The notes beneath the pieces were generated by a model. The model was not told the origin of the DNA, ran no database searches, and was given only the letters and a program-made list of their open reading frames with translations. From assembly GCF_021155775.2 (NCBI RefSeq), contig NC_060234.1, positions 36,267,026-36,331,025 on the forward strand: 64,000 bases of DNA, given 5' to 3'. The stretch comes from Neodiprion pinetum. Its lineage: Eukaryota > Arthropoda > Insecta > Hymenoptera > Diprionidae. The translations under genes and the position numbers were made by a program. Of this stretch, positions 1-12,841 are shown piece by piece. Numbering within the stretch: position 1 is the first letter of the stretch; the number at the start of each line of letters is the position of its first letter.

Positions 1-419
1 TGAACCAAAAATAGAGCCCATAGAACATCGCAGCTCACGTGTAAACAAAATCCTATAATTTCCAAATTGGAATAGTTCATCGGAAGCTTATGTTCCACTA
101 TAGAAAATGGAACGTGAGCTACTAGAATTACTCATTGCGTACATTACACCGTTGATAACAAAGTTTTTTGTACATACCCGAGATAGAATCACGTATGCTA
201 ATAATGCGGTTACATTTTCCGCCAGCTTGCACGTCTCTCAATCCTATTTATCGCGAAATAACGCATGTGACATAACTATTTTTAAGACTTCCAGAAAATT
301 GTCGCCAAGAATTTTCTCGGTAATAGTTTAGGTACGATACGTTCAGCATTGAATAATTTAAAGCGGTTATGTAGAATTGAATAATAATTGTAATTTATAA
401 TTACGTGTCTTTTCTGCAG
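1..419. other. Upstream flank or intron of the lipocalin gene
   Basis: AT-rich sequence with only short open frames. It ends in a pyrimidine-rich stretch and an AG acceptor at 418-419 that opens the first visible lipocalin exon. The start codon and signal-peptide exon of that gene were not found here and probably lie before the window. Confidence 0.5.
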
Positions 420-1982
420 TATTTGGGACTGTGGTACGTGATCCAGAAGACGTCGACCGCTAGTAAATGCATCACTTATAACTACACGCGAGGAGATGAA
501 CCCGGCGAGTACGTGCTTACTCAGGACTCGGATCACCCAATTTTAGGTGAGGCTTAAACGACTGTCGTTATGAAATAATTGCAATGTACAGCACGAGTCA
601 CGCGAAACGCGACATTTTTATCAGAGAAACTCTTATTCCTTGTCTTAGTTATATGAGAAATCGTTGTAGAGTTTCTTAGAGCTAGAAAAGGGTGTTTGCT
701 GATTATCCGTTTCGTTGCAACTTGCTTTTTTTTGTCTTTCTGCGCTTTTACCGGTCCAATTATTTAATGTTCAGAATTTCAATAGCCAAATACGTAAGAG
801 CATACATAACTGATGTATAGATAGGTTTGTACGATTCTTTGACGGGTATGGGTTGTATGGACCCTATCAAGCCCAATAAAGGACCGTGAATAGAATAAAC
901 GGTTGTGAATTGGATGGGACGGGAATGATGAACTCGTTTGTGTTTGAATGTATGATGCAGGACTAACGCCGTTGAAACACGAATACCATTACACGGGGGA
1001 GCTGACTGTACCGGAACCCAGCACGCCGGCACGCATGCAAGTCCGATTCCCACTGAGTAAGTTATCCTATTTGTTATACGTGATTTTGCCGATCTTTGTT
1101 GTCGCCTTAAAAGCGTTCGATAACCATTATTGATCTTTAACTCGTTCGACGAAATTTTAAACCTATGCCACATGCCGTTGGAATAAATTCTGTTAAACTG
1201 CACAGCAGTCATGAATCAGACAAAGGGTTGACTTGATACTTGAAATTTTTTTTTTTGTCAGCATTTTTATTCCTTGACTTTATCAAAACTGTAGTTCTTG
1301 AATAATGTACTTGTTGAGACTGTAAGGAAAGACATCGAGCTTGTCACGGACATGAAACTTACGTTCGCTAATTTCTTTTCTGCTCAAATGGTGTAATTGA
1401 TAAAAATTTTGTTCCTCATTGGCTGTGGAATCTTTTCGCGATTTACATCGTGATATTGTACTATTTATTTATTCTTTCTCGTTGCTTTTTGCAGGTGTGG
1501 CTGGCAGTGCTTCGCACGTTGTATTTATGACCGACTACGATAATTATGCGGCGATGTTCTCATGCCAGTCACTTGCTTTCGCCAATCGTCAAAGTGCTAC
1601 GATCCTGTCGCGTCGTCGTGACCTGGACAGAACTCGCATCGACGAGATTCGCCAGCGTCTCAGCAGCTTCGGAGTCGATCCCTACGATATGAGCATAATA
1701 TCGCAGACCGGATGTCCCAGTGGAAACAACACCGTCGACATCAGTATTGACCCGCATACATTTTCCGCTGAAAATATTGGCCACGTTGTGAGAAAGGCTG
1801 GGGAAAAGATCGGCGACGGTGTCGAATGGGTGGCGAATGCTGGCAGCAAGGTTTACCACAAGTTGACTGGAACAGGCTCCGAAGACTCGTCGACGCGACC
1901 GCAAAACGTCGTGACGGCGAATATTAGACCGAATATACAAGAACCCAATCCGGAAGTTAACGACGTCGAATGGATACCTTAA
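420..1982 (+). CDS. Lipocalin of the apolipoprotein D / Lazarillo type, 5' end missing
   Basis: Three exons join in frame: 420-546, 961-1056 and 1495-1982, about 236 residues, with GT donors at 547 and 1057 and AG acceptors before 961 and 1495. The first visible exon opens with the lipocalin GxW motif (YLGLWYVIQK). Exon 3 carries the second signature (VVFMTDYDNYA followed by a Cys) and then the helix-and-Cys segment typical of apolipoprotein D (LDRTRIDEIRQRLSSFGVD, then QTGC). Such lipocalins are secreted carriers of small hydrophobic ligands and in insects are linked to stress resistance and lipid balance. About 85 residues follow the last conserved Cys, a longer tail than usual, ending in an acidic, Pro/Asn-rich stretch. 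The signal-peptide exon must lie upstream. Family assignment is firm; the individual orthologue is not. Confidence 0.85.
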
Positions 1983-2899
1983 ATTATTATATTTGTGGTA
2001 TCTGCGCATTGTAAATTCATTAAGGGACCGTACATGTTTAGGTAAACGGTTAGTTTACAAAATAACTAACTATCATATGTGGTGATTTAAAAAATTTTAA
2101 GTAAGCTCTGCTCATTTTTATATAAACCGCCGATCGTTATACGTAATGTATAGTCATATTTACTTTCGTCGTTTGAATCTCTGGTTTTATTCCTGCTTCT
2201 TAATCTTCCTTAGTTGATACGTTAATGCGGCTGGAATTCACGACTGTTTATGTACTGCTAGGCCGTAAATCATATTATACGATTATACGTTCTGTCGACT
2301 GATTTTTTATTCTATTTTTCACTCGATAATAATATTGAACAAGTTGATTTACGTCGGTTACCGCGATGACGAATAATTGTCGCCAGTACACATTCTTATA
2401 TGTGATAAGGTAAATGAAATCCCTTACGAAAGGCAAAAAATCAAACTAATTTTTAATTTGTTATAGAAATAAATTTCACTTTTTTAAGTATACAAATGTG
2501 TGTGTCCTGCTGATTACCCAAATCGAATCTTTCAGTGCGCCGCTGTAAATGTGTGATTAATTAATAACGAAACACATAATTCGATCTTTTCATACTCAGA
2601 ATCTTCTGGTGAGAATTTATGTCTATCGATCAGATGAATTTTTCATTAGTTATATTCATGCTGATTGCAAAAAATACTACTTAAATTCGTTTTATCAATT
2701 TACTATAATAACTTGTTTGCTATTCAATACAGCAATTAAACAAAGCAATTTGTTGCATGATGCAATAAGTGTGTTTTTATATAACAGTTCGACTTTGTTC
2801 GATGAAATGAATAGTAGGTTCGACGGTCGGGGATAAAGTTGAACCATGTGTAAGTTAAAAAAATAACACGCAGCCCCGCAAGATCCTCGCAGTCTTCGA
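1983..2899. other. Lipocalin 3' UTR and intergenic DNA
   Basis: AT-rich DNA without a convincing coding frame. The open frame at 2609-2836 has no splice or codon support. I see nothing else here. Confidence 0.5.
2468..2473 (+). terminator. Candidate polyadenylation signal of the lipocalin
   Basis: AATAAA hexamer about 490 bases after the lipocalin stop codon, in AT-rich DNA. Position and strand fit a 3' UTR end, but such hexamers are common in DNA this AT-rich. Confidence 0.35.
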
Positions 2900-3226
2900 T
2901 TAAAATTGTTTACTGTGCGCCGATTGATAGTTCAAATAATTGTCTGACTGCTTGTTGATCGCTTTCAACAAAGCTTGACGCTGCGGAATGTGAAACGCCT
3001 GATTGGCGTCAACCGCTCGTGCACGCGGACCTTCGTGCAGCGAGTAGTAACAGGTTGCGCAAGACAGCCGGCTCACATGAACTGTAAGAAATTTGAAAAT
3101 CAATGAAGGGTCGCGGGCTCGCACCGCGAATTAAAATAAATTTAAACAGTGCGAGAAGAATTTTATAACATCGAGCTGCTCACCTTCGAAACGTGTTTGC
3201 GAGCGTAAGAATACGAAGTTCGACAT
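2900..3226 (-). CDS. Possible two-exon gene for a 74-residue protein of unknown function
   Basis: On the minus strand, a short exon (3226-3184, start codon at 3226, MSNFVFLRSQTRFE) ends in a consensus GTGAGC donor. After a 102-base intron with a CTTACAG acceptor, the frame continues through 3081-2900 to a TAA stop. The phases match (1 base + 2 bases). The product is basic with a CATCYY motif near residue 24; it has no signal peptide or membrane segment, and I do not recognise it. Either exon could instead belong to a longer gene. The matching splice sites and higher GC of exon 2 support it; its small size is the main doubt. Confidence 0.45.
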
Positions 3227-4440
3227 ATCGCACGTGGCTTACAAACGAAAAGTCGAATTATTATAACATTTCAAATTTCTATTAAAAATTTCTCTTTTAG
3301 ACAGAATGTTTTTCAAACCGTTAAACCAACAGCATACCCTGATCTTGATCAGAGATTTTTCACTAGATTCCACACACCGCTGGATATATAATATAAGCAT
3401 TAACGAACCCAGCGATGAGCGATTGCTTCATTTAGTAAACACTTTTGAAATGCTGCGTCAAGTCTTTCCTGACTTCATGGCGCGCATACATTCAAAGTAG
3501 ATAATGTCTATCAGACGTGAATGTAATACACACAGAGATAGAAGGTTATTACGCTCTTCACGCTTCTGGAATCATGGATCAAAAAAAAGCTGTCTAAAAA
3601 GTATACGGCACGAAAAGTTAGACCAGAAAGAAAAACGTTCGAGACTATTGACCGGTTTAGCCCGACAAGTATGTATAATCTTCCATGTGATACGATCGGA
3701 TGTAGCATGCAGCCAGAGTTCGTTATTGAGATGCCGCCTCCTCCGATCACGTGATTTTGAATCTCCCCTTTTTCCACGCCGCGGTTCAAATAGTCGTGTA
3801 TAAGTTGGAGAGACACGGATGCTCATAGATGAAGTACGGACATGGTCACACGCTTACACAGGACGCACGACACTCTCTACGTGTATTCACACACCTACAA
3901 AGGTATTCATGGTACTAGTTAAAGCTCCACCGTGTTTCGTTTAAATAGTCAGTCCGATGGTGGCCGTTGCCCATCGAACGTCGACAGGACCATTCCGTAT
4001 ATTTACTAAATTATTCTCATTCCGATGGTAAAGAACCCAACGTTTAAACGCGTGTGACAGGGAATACCCGAAGTCACGCGCAGCCTCCATCCCCCAAGAG
4101 GGTAGATTGACCGTTTCGTCTCTTGCTAGGAGTGAAGAAAATTCAGGTAAGCGTTTGAACTGAATTTCATTCCGCAGCCCTCGATGGTCGTCGCGCGTGT
4201 CAACATCCTGGATCGTTTGGAATTTTTACATTGACAATTCTCTAATATTATTTATTTTCTTTCTTTCTTTTTTTTTTTGGTTTTTTTATCTTTTTGCACG
4301 AACAGCATTTTGAAAATCATTCTGTTGCAAATACGAGTAAAATTGAAGAATCTCGAAATGCATTCGTCGCTAATTCGCGCGGTATTACGGCCGACTCTCT
4401 ATTTGTCTCACCTGTGTTTCCAACCCTTAGAGGGATACGG
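3227..4440. other. Intergenic DNA between the lipocalin side and the phospholipase promoter
   Basis: No convincing gene. The frame at 3306-3500 (64 codons) follows a TTTTAG acceptor-like site but lacks any other support. A pyrimidine-rich stretch lies at 4253-4290. Confidence 0.4.
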
Positions 4441-4446
4441 ACGTCC

Positions 4447-4454
4447 TATAAATA
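4447..4454 (+). promoter_or_regulatory. TATA box, probable phospholipase A2 promoter
   Basis: TATAAATA in a locally GC-rich stretch. About 30 bases downstream is a plausible start site near 4478. The only downstream plus-strand gene is the phospholipase A2, whose coding part begins at 7752, so linking the two is an inference. Confidence 0.5.
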
Positions 4455-4477
4455 GCCGGCGAACCTGTTCGGGTGTT

Positions 4478-4699
4478 GCGCACTGCAGCCTACTCAGCTG
4501 GGCCGGGTGCTCGCTAGATGTCCGTCGTCCTATCCTCACCTCGGTTTCTTGCGAAAACCTTGGCTCGTCAATAGTGCAACGAGTAAACGAGTGTCTCGAA
4601 TTAATTGACGACAGGGCGATAAGCTGAGCCGGCATTCTGGTTATCATTGTCTGCAATCGCGAGCAGGGTGAAGAAATCCGGAATCATCGAACGATAAGA
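4478..4699 (+). other. Probable 5' untranslated exon of the phospholipase A2 gene
   Basis: Runs from about 30 bases after the TATA box to a perfect GTGAGT donor at 4700. No long frame crosses the donor in phase with the coding exon. It would splice to the acceptor at 7750-7751, directly in front of the ATG at 7752, leaving a 3.05-kb intron. cDNA could show other exons between. Confidence 0.4.
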
Positions 4700-7600
4700 G
4701 TGAGTAAAAATCTTTACCCTATTCGCCCGTTCCTACGATGCTTCTAAGCGCGATAATTTGATGGCGTATATCCTATACCCGTGCATTTCTGTTTACAACT
4801 TTCGGCAACTTGTAGCCTGTGATTGTCAAAATCCTTTAAAAATGCAACGCGAAATGCGATTATGTAGGTGTATATAGCAGATACTTAATTAAATCAGTTG
4901 CCAAGGTAAGCGCCTTTGCAAGTCGAACAACAGACACAAAAAGAAGATGTAATGTGTTAAGGAAAAAAACGAGAGAGAAAAAGGAGATAGAAAAATAAAC
5001 GTGTAGGCTGCAGCAGCCCAAGGTAGTCCACTGAGAGTCAAGGATCTTTCTTTACAGTCAGATGTCAGATTTCGAGGAAAAATCCTTTTTCCATGTATAA
5101 AACGCGACGTCGAGATATATGACGACCCCGTCGTCGGCATGGGAAATCGGCGATAACGGACCATTCATTCGTTATTTCATTCTGGCGATTCGCACGCCGC
5201 CGTTTTAACGCGTACAAACTGCGCCGTTGCGAATCCGGAAATCTGTTCAAATTGACCCGGTGGATTTCTGCTTTTTTTACTTTTTATTGTGCTATCACCG
5301 GGCTGATCTCATGACACAAAACTCAAATTTACATCTCATAAACGGAAGTGAAGATCAAGATTCGACATCGATATACGTAAATCACCACGTAGAGAATATA
5401 ACGAGTAAATTTTGCTCAAAACTGCAGATTTTGCTCAAAATAGGACCACATCAGGGTGTTTGGTAAAATATACTTCGCAAAATGCAGAATTTACTCAAGG
5501 AACAGTAAAGACCACTGTCTGCAGAGTAAAATCTGCTACATTTATTCTAAAACACATAGCGACATGGGTATTTTTTACCAAAAACCTTGATGTGCATACT
5601 CCTTTTCTGCAGATTTAAGAAAAATCCGCTCTTCTTCTTGTCTCCGTGTGTAAGCGAAAGTCGGGGTTTTTAAACCCTACAAGGACCCAGCTTCCCTCAA
5701 ACATTACTAACCATGGACCAATAATCTAATCGTTGTAAAAAAGAAAAAAAAAATCAACTATTCAATTTGACATTACCAGACACTGAATGCAATTCGTTCT
5801 GTAGTTCTGTAATAATACTGCAACGCAAGAGCTCGGATCTTCGTCTGAATTAGCCGTGATAACTTACCCATATAGCTCGTTTTGCCCTAACTTCCCCTGC
5901 TCTAAAATAGATGCCATCGTAACAAGTATACGTATATGAACGTATTACGTTGCTGTTTTCACACAGTGCCTGTGAAGCCTGGGAGTACGTAATCATTAAT
6001 CGCAATCTGAATCAACCCATGACAAGCATAAAGATTTATGGACATTGAATATACACTCATCCCGCTTCTGATCTATACAAACATGCGTACGGATTTAATT
6101 TTTTCTCTAAAAGAAATCCACACACGTCTCTGTGACGCGTATTTGGAATATATACGTAGAATTCGTGAAAATTTTATTTTCATGACGAACCGTTTATCGT
6201 CAAACGCTAAAGATCTCCGATCCGAAAGAGCAGGATGGATAGAAATAACAACATGAGTGGAACTCCTTCCGGTAGCCGATTCGTGCATTGCCGAAGCACG
6301 CACGTTGGATTTGCAAATTCGCTAAATCGAAGCCTGTTAACCCAAATCTAGATCACACGACGTATGGTGCAATAACGTACGATCCAAGCCCTTCGGCGTA
6401 ACTTCGCACTCGCAAATTGTACATCCATATAGTCCAATAAACGCGATGCAGTGCTCTTGTAACGAGTGTCGACTATGCGTTGACCCAATGATCCAGATAT
6501 CTGAAACGATCTTCGCGATCGTTAATTAAGGACAGTGAATTGCTACATGTATCGGCTAAAGTGCAACTAGCCTGTTCGTACCGACGTCTATCACTCGACC
6601 ACTTGACCTTGCATTTTTTCACGACTTCATGCACATTCATAAATCACCGAAGACCTCGGAGATCGACCTTCGATCAATATCAGAATTTTATTAGCACTTC
6701 CAAAGTGGGACCTCGGGTGATACTTCAGATTTTGTACAAACAAACTGAGCACTCGATGATGATTCCAAATTCGTGGACAGTCGGCTCGTTATGTACACGC
6801 GTAATGTATACAAAAATGGAAATTCGATTCTTGCCGCAACGTGTATGTACCTATACTTACGGTGAAGGTATGCTTACGCTTCCAGGCTGAAACGATTCGA
6901 TTACTTACCAGCTTATCGTCGACTGGGATTTTGTTTGTCGAACGTTTGCAGTTTCGCAATAGCAGAGACATGCCGTCGCGCGTTAAACTCTTTACGGAAT
7001 AACCGCATCACGGTTGCCCGACGAATGTCTTCTATTCAAAGTTGTCGACTGAACAATACCCGGAGGGTTAGTCTTCTTTCAGTGACGATCGTTACTCGCT
7101 GTCTTTCGTATTGAACAAAAATAATAATTGTTATTTTGTTTCGACTCTACTTATCGCCGCAACGATCGTGTCGTTTAATCTATGGTTGTTTCGAAGTGAG
7201 GTAGGTACTTGTTTCAATTCAACCCACCGACCAGGTATCATTAAAGCAAAATAGAATGCAATTACGTATCCTTTATAAATTTCAACTTTTATTACTTAAT
7301 GGCTCATTAATTATAAAAATACTCGAGGACATTGTTCCATACCTATAGCTGTTTCCGATCATAATTGATACTGTTTGTGCACGCGCATCGTGTATCCATG
7401 CACATTATACCTATACATCCATTTACGACGGTCCGAACCCATCCCCCAAGCGTAACGTCCGTCATTCTCTGATCTTCGGCGGACTCGCCAAATCGACTTT
7501 GGTCTCTGATCGTTGCTGATCGTGCATTGGTGAAGAACACGCGGTCTAAGAGCTCGGATTAATCTTGGTGGTTTTACGGTGAAAATCATTTTTGCGCAGG

Positions 7601-7751
7601 TCGATGACAATCATAGACCGTAAAATAGGAAAAGACCATTGTTCTATTTTATGTTTAATCTAAAATACGGGCAGTAGCACGAATCGAAGTTCAACGGTGA
7701 GCGGACAGAGCGCTCTTTTATCGATTCTCATTGTGTTTTGTGATTTCTCAG
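4700..7751. other. Probable first intron of the phospholipase A2 gene
   Basis: About 3 kb with no convincing exon. Open frames here, for example 6540-6890, lack splice and codon support. The segment ends with a pyrimidine-rich tract and a CAG acceptor at 7749-7751. Confidence 0.35.
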
Positions 7752-10700
7752 ATGATTACCCGACTCGTCTCTCTCTATCTTGTGCTCGCTCTCCTCCAAC
7801 ATGGGGTACAAAGCAGCGTTCTTGTGGCAGACAACACGATGTCTCGAATGGTGGAAGTTAATGCGGGAGCGCCATTCTGCGCTCTCTACAACGACCGAGG
7901 CGTCATCCAGAGGATGGTGCTCGGGGCGGATCCTCGAAAAGTGCGACAGATGTCTAGCAATCTTGTCGCCGATCTGGAACAAACTTGCAAAGAGTCACGG
8001 AATCGAGGAAAGGTATAACGTGTTAGAAGTGTGATTAGGCACTTCAAAATTAATTTTACTCCAATTCATGCTGTGTGAATGTTACAAGTTATCCAAGAAC
8101 TAGTCTCTCATTATAGGTTTTGTAAAGGTACAACTATTACTTTCATACGGCTAATTGGTTTCTCTGATAATTGAACTTTTAACCAAGATGTAGAAACGTG
8201 AAAATATTTATAATCTTAACGCGTGTTTCCAACACCAAATCGGTTTATCCTCTTTGGCAGGGTACGTATACGGAGATCCGTTCTCGGTTGTTAGAAAAAA
8301 ATATTTGAACATATATGTATTTTTCTTTCTTTTTTTTTATTGTTATTTATGCAACGATTTAAGATTCTGAATTATACTGAAGATGAACGCCAAGTAGAAA
8401 TAAATATTTTATTACTCTATCATAAACTTCTAATACGTTAGTTGTCTGACCAAACGACTTACACTCTTTTTTTTGCGCTATTCACTCTGAATTTCATAAT
8501 TTTATGACCGTGGTGCGGTTACATTTTTCTCGGTAGAAATAAATTTGTCTCCAAGTGCGACGAGCCACGGCGTTATAAAAAATACATGTTTTAACCTGGG
8601 TGAACAACGATGCGGTAAAAATTCCTTTCGAAAAAATCCAAACTAGTAGGGACAGTCAAAAAAATTTTGATTCATTCACGGAGAAATATGGTTCACCCAG
8701 CCAGCAGGTTTAAGTGTTTTAATATAGAGACGACACGACAAATTCGTTAACCAACGAACTTGCTGAATCAGAAATTCACCATTGGCGCTATACTTACTTG
8801 CAAAATCTTTGGTATTGCGGTAGACAACAATTTGTTGCTCCAGACGGAAAAAAATTTAATGCAGATTTTGCGTCAGTTGTGGTAAATATATGGTCAGCAC
8901 TTTTTTGGAGTCAGATCTGTGTCAATTATGGTAGATCTACTTAATTAAGCATATTGTACCTCTTATTATCGGATTTGTAAATCTTGCCACAACGGCAGTA
9001 GATTTAACTTAAAAAAAATCGCTGCCCATAAATTCACCACACCAGATGTGAAATGTGCATTATCTTTCGTTCCGTGCAGGGAATGCTCTTTTCCCCGTAA
9101 ATCACTCCTTGCAACCTCGAATCCGTAGTTCGAACAAACTTTGACTTCTGTTGTTCAATCAGAATCAAGCCCCCGGCGGTCTAATTTACCCGGGAACGAA
9201 GTGGTGCGGTCCGGGAAACATCGCGAACTCCTACGACGATCTCGGTCAGCATGCAGCAGAGGATGCTTGCTGCCGAGAGCACGACAACTGCCCGTTGACG
9301 ATCGGACCTCAGCAGTGCAAGGACGGGATTTGCAACAATTCACCGATAACAAGATCGCATTGCGACTGCGATGCCAAGTTCCGTAGGTGCCTGCAAAGCC
9401 TGAACACCGAAGTAGCGAACACCCTGGGAGCTTTGTTCTTCAACGTCGTTCAGGTCACCTGCTTCAAGGAAAGACGTCCTTGCTCTCAGTGGCAGCGGTG
9501 AGTGACGCTCAATCGCAGATTTCGCAAAATTGAAGATTCACCGTCTCGATATCTGCAATACCCGATATTTTTTATCCTTTGATTATATAATTCGATCTGA
9601 CCCTCGCGACAGTTACACTCCTGATAATCGTCTCTTCTGGAACACACTTCCCTTTGGTACCGTGCTATTGATTCGTCGGGACGAATTCATCAATCTGCAT
9701 TTGCGTATCAAATTTCTCAATTCACCGCTGCTCATTCCGCGTATCGAACAGCATGGGAGTCGTTATTCTATCGCGTACAAGTGATTGTATGAGACGCGAA
9801 AACATCCGGCATTTAGCCCAATCGTGACCCATGCCAAAAATTTTATACACACGTGTCAGTCGGTATATTCAATGCGACAATACGACGCGACGGTGCGCAG
9901 GACCTTCAACACGATAGATAATTGATATCTGTCGTGTCTGCGAGCAGGCAATCTATAACATCGGAACTGTTCACTGATTGAGCTAATTCGAAATATTATC
10001 CTGTCAATTCCGTTCACTTAATCGATGCAAAAATACCTAATTTTTAAAATACCGGTTATAACTCGAAATTTTTTTAAATTTTTACCAATTTCTTGAATAA
10101 TTGAACTACATAATCTCAAGCGAGGCTCTTCCGACCTTTCATTTTCCTCTACGAATCAGTGCGTATCGTCTTACATCCTCATCTTTTTCCGGCTGTAATA
10201 GTCGCGTTGCGTTCGAAGATAGGGTCTAGGTTGAACTGAGACCAATTCGAAGCAATGCCTGACCTTTACCGAGGTCAAATTGCACAATCACGGTACATAT
10301 ATCGCAACTGATTACGCAGGGCATACTCAATCCGTATCGTTTCAGCTGCTACGAATTTGGCCGATCGCCGTTGTTCGGAAATTATTCAACGGGGGACTCG
10401 AACCGGAAGCGGAGTGAAGTACAATACTTGAGGCTCAAGCTGGCTCTGGCTAAGATTGGCTTGTTCAAAATCCGGCTGTTGCTGGAAGCGTTTTCCAAGT
10501 TTTCCTCGTTTCTAAAGTTTTAGCCAAACGCGCGCCTCCGTTTCGCGCGGTTCTCTCCGTAAAAATAATTTCTTGCCACCTGTCTATATTCAACGACCAA
10601 CGCTATATCTGATTCGAAGATCCGGTACCTTCAATACAGCATCCAAATTCAAAGCGGAACTCGAGGCGGATCACTTCGAAAATGTACAGTAAAGTAAAAA

Positions 10701-11024
10701 ATGATTTGCCGATGGGTGATGGGTTATTTTGTATCGTTTATTCTGGTAGAAGATGATGTCGGTTGCAAGAATTTGCTATTTTATTTTCCAGCTGCTATAC
10801 TGCCTATTTGGAGTAGAATGGGTGGCGGTGTAAAACTAAAATATTGTTATTGCGATGCGTTGAACTAAGGATAATATTCGCGGACGATTATTAAGGTGCG
10901 ATTTTCCTTTTCTCGTTTCAGGAATGGCTACCCAGAGGCGGAATCGAACCGTCTTTGTTCGCAGTACAAGTTCCGGCCAAGTGACAAATACGTGCCTTTA
11001 ATGCCAGTAAATATTAATAAATGA
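7752..11024 (+). CDS. Secreted group III (bee-venom-type) phospholipase A2
   Basis: Exons 7752-8012, 9163-9497 and 10922-11024 give 232 residues. The start is the ATG directly after an acceptor; it opens a hydrophobic signal peptide of about 20 residues (MITRLVSLYLVLALL). Residues 20-87 form an N-terminal extension. The catalytic domain starts at about residue 93: calcium loop YPGTKWCGPGN (96-106), active site CCREHDNC with His127-Asp128, and a Cys-rich DCDAKF stretch (155-160). Group III enzymes release the sn-2 fatty acid of phospholipids in a calcium-dependent reaction; in insects they occur as venom components and as digestive, fat-body or immune enzymes, and sequence does not separate these uses. 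Key residues are intact and donors and acceptors are consensus. A poly(A) signal candidate lies at 11362-11367. Confidence 0.9.
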
Positions 11025-12841
11025 ATTCGTAAGCAGCAAGGTGTTAACCCGCAAAACGAACCCTGAAACGATAGATTTATTTATCATAGATCTGCCGTGA
11101 TCCACTGCAGGGTGAATTATTAAGAACAGCACACATCGATCAGAGTGCAATATTTTTTGCGGGTGAAATGTTATTCCACGATTATAAACCTACCCGCGAG
11201 TTGTTATTCGTTAAAAGTCCATATTCGATGTAATTATTATCACCGTCGCTTCTTCCTGGAATTATTTTTCATTTGTTATCTCAGCGACGTGACATAAAAA
11301 GTGGAGGTTATAACGGTGGAGTATGAACAGTCGTTAGTAAAAAAAAAAAAAAAACAAAACCAATAAAGGAATGAAAAAAAGAAGCATAAGACAGCAAAAA
11401 CTATAATGATAATAAATGATAACGAAACACCGAGAACGCGTAAGTCTTACGAAATATATATTATACAACTTTAATCTGGATTATACGTGAATTATAGAAT
11501 ATTTATTGACATAATAATGATGTGATATGAACTGCGATAACCAGCAACGAAATTGCAAAATTCTATACATTTGTCATTATACGTACGCAGTAATATACGT
11601 ACCTCTAATGTTACATAATAAGGATCATACACGTATATTAAATGATGCCCATGACACGCATGCATCTTGGAATATAACGGTAGCTAATAGTATTTATATA
11701 TATATATATATTTATACACAAGTTGTGAAATGACTTGTAAACATTTACCCCGTAATCAATATTAGTGAACAGCTCTACGCTGCGGGTAATATATTATATT
11801 GTACGGTATTGTACGGTACTCAGCGGTATTTCCCTCGGGAGTAGAAGGAATAGCCTCAAGGCTAATTAGTATTGTACTCTTAAATAACTGCAGAGACCCG
11901 TAAAGTAATAAAAATATATTCAGACACGATTATGGGCAGAATTTTAAGCATCAAGAATTTATGCTTTTTGCATTGGCTCGTTTATCAATGGGTATATTTT
12001 TCTATAAAAATTTATTCGGTCCAAATTGCAAACGGTAGTGATTGGTAAAATATCGTTATGCCATCGTAAAGTATCGTAACGATCAGTGATTTTCGTTGTA
12101 GATGATGTGATCTGTTTGTGGATAATAGCTGTAACGATTTAAGTGGCAATGATGGATTTACGCGCGACTTTATATCGTCAGAAAAATTGAGAAACATTCT
12201 ACTGATTGAGGGAAGTTGCGGCTGGTGTACATTCTGTTATTAGATACATAACGTATTCGTATAAAGTGTTTAAGATTGTTTAATTATATGTAATATTCAG
12301 CATCAGTATGTTGCAGAGTCCTAACTGCGCAGTCGGTTTAAAATTAAAGAATATAGAATAGACATATCACGTAATTATGCACGATATCGAATTTAATTTA
12401 TCTTTCTAATTAGCATGTAATACGAAGAGTATATGTATATATATTATATATATTATAGAGAATAATAATATGAAGAGAATTCTGATATGAAAAAAATATA
12501 TATATATTATTATAATAATAATAATCGTCGGATCCGTGAAGTTAATTTGCTTTAGAAATACATATTTTATCATTAAAGTCGGGTAAAAACCAGCCTTATT
12601 ATACGCAATGCATATGATTTGTTTATTTAACCTGCATGATTAAAAATCACGACTAAATTATCGTCTGACTAAATTAGACGTATTTGTATCCACTGATTAA
12701 TGTCTATGTTATTTATACGCGATTAATACGAGTAGAATTTGGTGAATTTTCTATAACGATGAAATTGTAGAAGTGTGAGCTGGTAATTTTTTTTTATTTC
12801 AAGATACAGATTAAAAAGTAAGAAAGATTATCACGCGGCAA
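11025..12841. other. AT-rich intergenic DNA with simple repeats
   Basis: Between the convergent phospholipase and the 132-residue gene. It contains TA-rich microsatellite-like tracts at about 11693-11712 and 12430-12530, and no credible gene. Confidence 0.5.
11362..11367 (+). terminator. Candidate polyadenylation signal of the phospholipase A2
   Basis: AATAAA about 340 bases after the stop codon, following an A-rich run at 11339-11354. Other AATAAA hexamers occur further on. Confidence 0.35.
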
